The notes beneath the pieces were generated by a model. That model saw only the letters and a program-made list of their open reading frames with translations. It searched no databases and was not told the DNA's origin. A stretch of DNA of 64,000 nt from Misgurnus anguillicaudatus (taxonomy: Eukaryota; Chordata; Actinopteri; Cypriniformes; Cobitidae): NCBI RefSeq assembly GCF_027580225.2, contig NC_073355.2, positions 25,199,501 to 25,263,500 on the forward strand, given 5' to 3'. Positions 60,206 to 64,000 of the stretch are shown piece after piece; the stretch's first letter is position 1, and every line of letters starts with the position of its first letter. The position numbers and the translations under genes are program-made.

Positions 60206-61025
60206 GAGTTGTTCTTACTAGTCCCTTCCTTCAAATGCTAGGCGATCCATCCATCCATCCATCCATATCTTATTTATTACATGTTTTGTGAATACATGCA
60301 GATCTGTCTACACAACATGCTCCTCGGTTAAGATTGTCTGTTTTTTTTCCTGCTGATGAGAGGCTTGTTCACTGCAGAGTGAGCTTTTCAGACACTGCCA
60401 AAACTATTCAATGCTAAAGTCACTTTTAAAAGGGTCTCTACACTTTTTCTATTCATATTTGACAGCTGTAATGCTCACAACTTTTTGTTGTAATCTTATT
60501 TTGTGCTACTATGGTTACTGTTCTCTATTTTAATCATAGTGTTTGCCACAAAATAGTTCCTCTATTGGTGTATTTCTGTGAAGTGGCTTTGCAACCATGC
60601 ACATGTGAAAAATGAATTGAGACTGCAAACAGTGGTTAACTATTCTTTGCTATCTGTTTGGATAAGACTTCACAGGCCATTGTAAAACACTGAAATGATG
60701 CAGGTTTTGTTTTGTGACCCTATTTGTGTGGCTTGTATTTGATGGAGTGTTGGATTTTGTGTGTGGTTGTTATGATGATTGCCTTATAACAAGTCTTCAG
60801 AAGCAGTGGGATGCTGTGATAGAGAACATGAACAGAGTATACAGTTTGCACTTTCCTTTTATGATGCTTTTTTGTATACTTTTTTGATTATAGTGATTAA
60901 GTGGTAACCTTTTTTAACAAAGTTGCACTCCAAATGTGTTCTTATTGTGTTATCATTGCAATTAGTTTTTTAACAATGTACCTTTTATTACCTGCAAAAA
61001 GTCTCCATAAGCCATTAGCCTACAG
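60206..61025. other. Stretch without recognised gene
   Basis: A short ATCC tandem run at 60247-60266 and otherwise unremarkable AT-rich sequence. The SINE-like fragment TGTATACTTTTTTGATTATA is at about 60873. Confidence 0.5.
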
Positions 61026-61027
61026 TA

Positions 61028-61360
61028 ACAGTACATTCACAGGGGACGTAAGCGTTAACGCTTCCCATTCACTTTTAATGGGTGACGTCAAGCGTTGGCG
61101 AACTGAATTAAGGATCCGTCTGCACCGCGTCACTGCTGTTGTTCGTGGTAGATGTTGAACATTTCTCAACTTTTCAAGCGGCAACGCATGCATCAGCCAA
61201 TCAGATCACCTTATACAAATAACCTAGGCAGAGCCAGCCAATTACGTTTATGGAAGACCAGAGCATGTGTTGCGGGCGCCCACTGTGATTGGCTGTTGGA
61301 AACGCTTCAGACAAGCCTTCTGTCAAGCGTTAACGGTTTCGACCAGTGTGAATGTACTGT
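61028..61360. mobile_element. TA-flanked MITE, 333 bp
   Basis: Begins ACAGTACATTCACAGGGG and ends CCAGTGTGAATGTACTGT, inverted ends, flanked by TA. GCGTTAACG words occur near both ends. Non-coding. Confidence 0.78.
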
Positions 61361-61687
61361 TATTGCAGGTTACCCTTTATGGGCACTTATTCCTACAGGG
61401 CAAATCATGGTGTCTGTGTTCCTCTAAATGACTTCCTTACACTTCAACAGTTTGTTTCACGTTGACATTTTCATATGTATAGTGCACAATATAAACAAAA
61501 GTATATGGATGCGGCCACCATATAGCCATAGATACAGAAATTGTGTTAAGAATAAATAAACATGTTTAACTATTCCAGTTATTTCAATCAAAACAAATAT
61601 TAATGCTATACCATACAATACTAATAAAGAATTTTGTCATGTTGGAATAAAAAAAAAGGTGCTCTGCCCAAACATAATTCCCTAGAA

Positions 61688-61852
61688 CAGAGGTCTCCAA
61701 CCCTGGTCCTGGTAGGCAGTCCTGCAGATTTTAGCTCCAACCCCAATAAAACACAGCTGAAGCAGCAAATCAAGATGATAATTACAGACAGCTGGGTTGG
61801 AACTGAAGTCTGCAGGACGGTAGCTCACCAGGAGCAGGGTTGGAGACACCTG
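61688..61852. mobile_element. hAT-type MITE, 165 bp
   Basis: Begins CAGAGGTCTCCAACCCTGG and ends CAGGGTTGGAGACACCTG. Flanks CCCTAGAA and TTCTAGAA agree at six of eight bases, consistent with an aged 8-bp duplication. Confidence 0.75.
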
Positions 61853-62226
61853 TTCTAGAATATTATTATATGCTATGTTTATTAAAAGTGGGCTAAATAT
61901 TTTTTAATTTTATAAATTAATCAAAAAGTATATCAGCTCAAAATAATCAACAGCAAAAAATACTTATCGGTTAATAAAATGTGTAATGAAACTGTTGAAA
62001 TGTAAGACAACCTTTAATCAAGTTGAAAACTTTATGTAGAGAAAAGGTTTCATGTCAAGGGAAAGGAAGTGGGCTTGGTGACAGACAGAAACTTGTTACA
62101 TTTTTATCACGTTGCAGATTTCTACATGCAGAGACAGAAGACAGCTTCATTAAGGGATTACAAATATATGATAAGCATGATATGCATATTATTTTTGGAA
62201 CACTAAGAAACAACACAAGAATAACA

Positions 62227-62257
62227 ATGCGAAGATTTCTTCTTACTTTAATTTTAG
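62227..62257 (+). CDS. Signal-peptide exon 1 of a downstream paralogous gene
   Basis: ATG opens MRRFLLTLILG (31 nt) to donor GTAAATTA. The same length, phase and near-identical peptide are found at 50960-50990. It splices in phase 1 to the exon at 62994 to give a typical signal peptide. The upstream region has AAGGAAGTGGGC at about 62063, an ETS/PU.1-like core expected of a leukocyte promoter (inference). The gene continues beyond the window. Confidence 0.72.
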
Positions 62258-62629
62258 GTAAATTAAGTCTTTAATCTGTAAATCATCTTCTACAGTAAAT
62301 ACAGAATAGATTTTTGTCATAGAGAATCATTTATATTAAGTATAAATTCATAGAGCTTTATGTTGTGTCTTTATGTTAAATCCTTAATAATCAGAATATA
62401 TATTACTGTTCAAAAGTATTTTTCCACATTTTAGAATAAAAGTAAGGGTGTTAATGGAAACACACACATTTAATTTGCCTATGGAAGTCATGTTTTAGCT
62501 AAAACAATCTTTTTTGGTATTTAATTACTTTAAAGTAGTCACTTTTTAGTTTGCCAAAAAAATTTGAAAATGTATTTCATTGGGCCGCTTTTTGAGGTTT
62601 CACCCACACTCACTGCTTTTTAAATGGTA

Positions 62630-62836
62630 CACTCTAAAAAATCTGCTGTAATTTTGCAGCTGGTTGCCAGTCACTTACTGTAGAAGATACAGTCAAAAAA
62701 TGCTTCATGTTCATTTATCTTTAAACAAAATGTTACCAGTAAATAACATAACTGTAAAATCTACAGTAAGTTACTGGCAGCTAGTTGCCAGTAATACCCA
62801 TTAATACTGTAATTTCTACAGACATTTTTTACAGTG
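62630..62836. mobile_element. TA-target MITE with CACTCTAAAAAA / CACTGTAAAAAA ends
   Basis: 207 bp, begins CACTCTAAAAAATCTGCTG and ends GACATTTTTTACAGTG, flanked by TA on both sides (62628-62629 and 62837-62838). Same end type as the elements at 16569-20974 and 30887-33614. It contains inverted GGTTGCCAGT / TAGTTGCCAGTAA-type words. Lies in intron 1 of the downstream gene. Confidence 0.8.
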
Positions 62837-62993
62837 TACTGAAAAAGTTTACATCAATTCTGAGCTCTTTTTTATTATTTTATTTTATTATTATTTGGTC
62901 TTATTTGTCTTTTATAAAACTTTATGTTATGTGCCTTGAAATAAACATTGACATTAAGCTAACTTTTTAAAATGATGTGTTTTATCTCAACAG

Positions 62994-63017
62994 TCTGTGC
63001 TCTGAGTTCTCCATCTG
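62994..63017 (+). CDS. Signal-peptide exon 2 of the downstream paralogous gene
   Basis: 24-nt phase 1-1 microexon after ATCTCAACAG and before GTAAGT. It completes MRRFLLTLILVCALSSPSG: a basic start, a hydrophobic core and small residues before a likely cleavage site. The next exon is not in the window. By analogy with the cluster it is expected to be an SRCR or Ig exon. Confidence 0.7.
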
Positions 63018-64000
63018 GTAAGTAGACTCTTTTCTCTTTAACTGTCTTTCTATTAACTATAGACTTTAATACTCAGACATTATATTCATTAAATGTGTAA
63101 TACGAAACTTTTTCATTTAAAACAAACTAAAATCAGACACTTCATACTGTGTGTGTGCTGCGGATGGTGGGACGTTTAACTGTTGATGAACTGTTCCCCC
63201 GTAGGGCATACTCACATTCAGGCTTGGTGATGGATTTCATGTAATGGCATTTAATCAGAATAAAAAAAATGTATATCTGTAATAGTTATGTAAAAAGAAA
63301 AGAATCAGATTACAGGTACATTTTGTAAAAAGAAACTAGGATTTTTCTGCCATTTTATTCAGAAAAAAATGTAAATGTAATGTTTTAGACCGAGATATAT
63401 ATAGATTATTTTGTGTTACTTTTGCTTTTATAGAGGGGCGGTTTCCCGGACAAGGATTAGGTTAAACCAGGACTAGGCCTTGGTTTAATTAGGAAATATA
63501 TCTAGTTTTAACAAACATGCCTTACTAAAAACATTACCTGTGTGCATTTTGAGGTAAAACAAAGGGCACTGATGTATTTTAGGATATGTCAGTGCAAGTT
63601 GTTTTCAGTTTGGAGGGCTCTTTAAAGTGTTTAAGTCTAGGACTAGTCTAATCCCTGTCCGGGAAACCGCCCCTAAATATACCTGACTATAACCTCAACA
63701 TCATGAACAATATGAAAATGAAATTAAATGAGCATAAAATAAAATCTCAAAATAATGCAACCTTATTAGCAGCGGGACAAAAGTAACAAGTACTTTCGTC
63801 CTGACATTTAAACACAATTTACTTTTGTACTGAAAAACTCTGAAAAGGCAAACTTCAGGATGTGTTTCAGCACTAAATAACTTGTAGATTGATCAGGAGC
63901 ACATTAAACGAGAAACACAACTTCTCTGCGTAGGGGAGAGCAGAGGCATAAGTACAATTTTTCAGGAAAAACATAATTTAAAAGAAAATGTTTTAGAAAG
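63018..64000. other. Intron of the downstream gene to window end
   Basis: No further exon was recognised. Contains family A MITE copy 4 at 63435-63673. Confidence 0.55.
63435..63673. repeat. Miniature inverted-repeat element, family A copy 4
   Basis: The cleanest copy: ends GGGGCGGTTTCCCGGACAAGG and CCCTGTCCGGGAAACCGCCCC, with CAGGACTAGGCCTTGG inside the left end and TCTAGGACTAGTCTAATC inside the right. Same orientation as copy 3. Non-coding. Confidence 0.85.

Overview
The window is vertebrate genomic DNA, almost certainly from a teleost and probably a cypriniform (carp/zebrafish-like) fish. The evidence is AT-rich sequence, short phase-1 exons with GT/AG boundaries, fish-type group B SRCR and Ig-like exons, and dense layers of fish transposons (DIRS elements, hAT elements, TTAA and TA-target DNA elements, an L2/CR1-type LINE, tRNA-derived SINEs). 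There are no bacterial-style genes, and most of the open frames in the window are chance or transposon frames.

The main gene, on the + strand, is a modular immune-type receptor whose first exons lie left of the window. A five-exon module SRCRa-SRCRb-SRCRc-Ig1-Ig2 is repeated: module 1 (exons at 2.3, 10.1, 10.7, 21.3 and 21.7 kb), module 2 (22.9, 26.2, 26.8, 27.4 and 27.8 kb) and module 3 (35.9, 36.5, 37.2 and 37.5 kb). Module 3 has one SRCR exon fewer: its first SRCR exon has the upstream intron of an 'a' exon and the downstream intron of a 'b' exon, so it looks like an a/b fusion made by unequal crossing-over. All ectodomain exons are symmetrical 1-1. A transmembrane exon follows at 38.2 kb. 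It either reads into a near stop with a poly(A) signal, or splices over an 11.6-kb repeat-filled intron towards a cytoplasmic-tail exon at 49.9 kb. That tail carries four YxN tyrosines (YQNV, YINV, YMNA, YVNV) plus YESV, a pattern resembling the Grb2/Gads docking sites of LAT. A poly(A) signal follows at 50.55 kb.

Just downstream, 31-nt signal-peptide exons with the same GTAAATTA donor occur at 50.96 kb and 62.23 kb. The second is followed by a short second signal-peptide exon at 62.99 kb, so at least one paralogous gene starts here and continues beyond the right edge. This looks like a tandem receptor gene cluster.

The introns are a nested record of transposition. Module 1 is swollen to about 20 kb by two unrelated DIRS retroelements. 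The second holds an hAT element and a 4.4-kb TA-target element, which itself holds two foldback elements. Module 2 received a 1.86-kb hAT, the module 2/3 junction a 5-kb hAT with a nested 2.7-kb TA-target element, and the last intron a 7-kb hAT with further nested elements. Four hAT insertions have exact 8-bp target duplications. Two members of the TA-target family (ends CACTSTAAAAAA) enclose minus-strand, intron-split coding segments. The 51-62 kb stretch holds mostly palindromic and TTAA-flanked miniature elements, and no other gene was recognised there.
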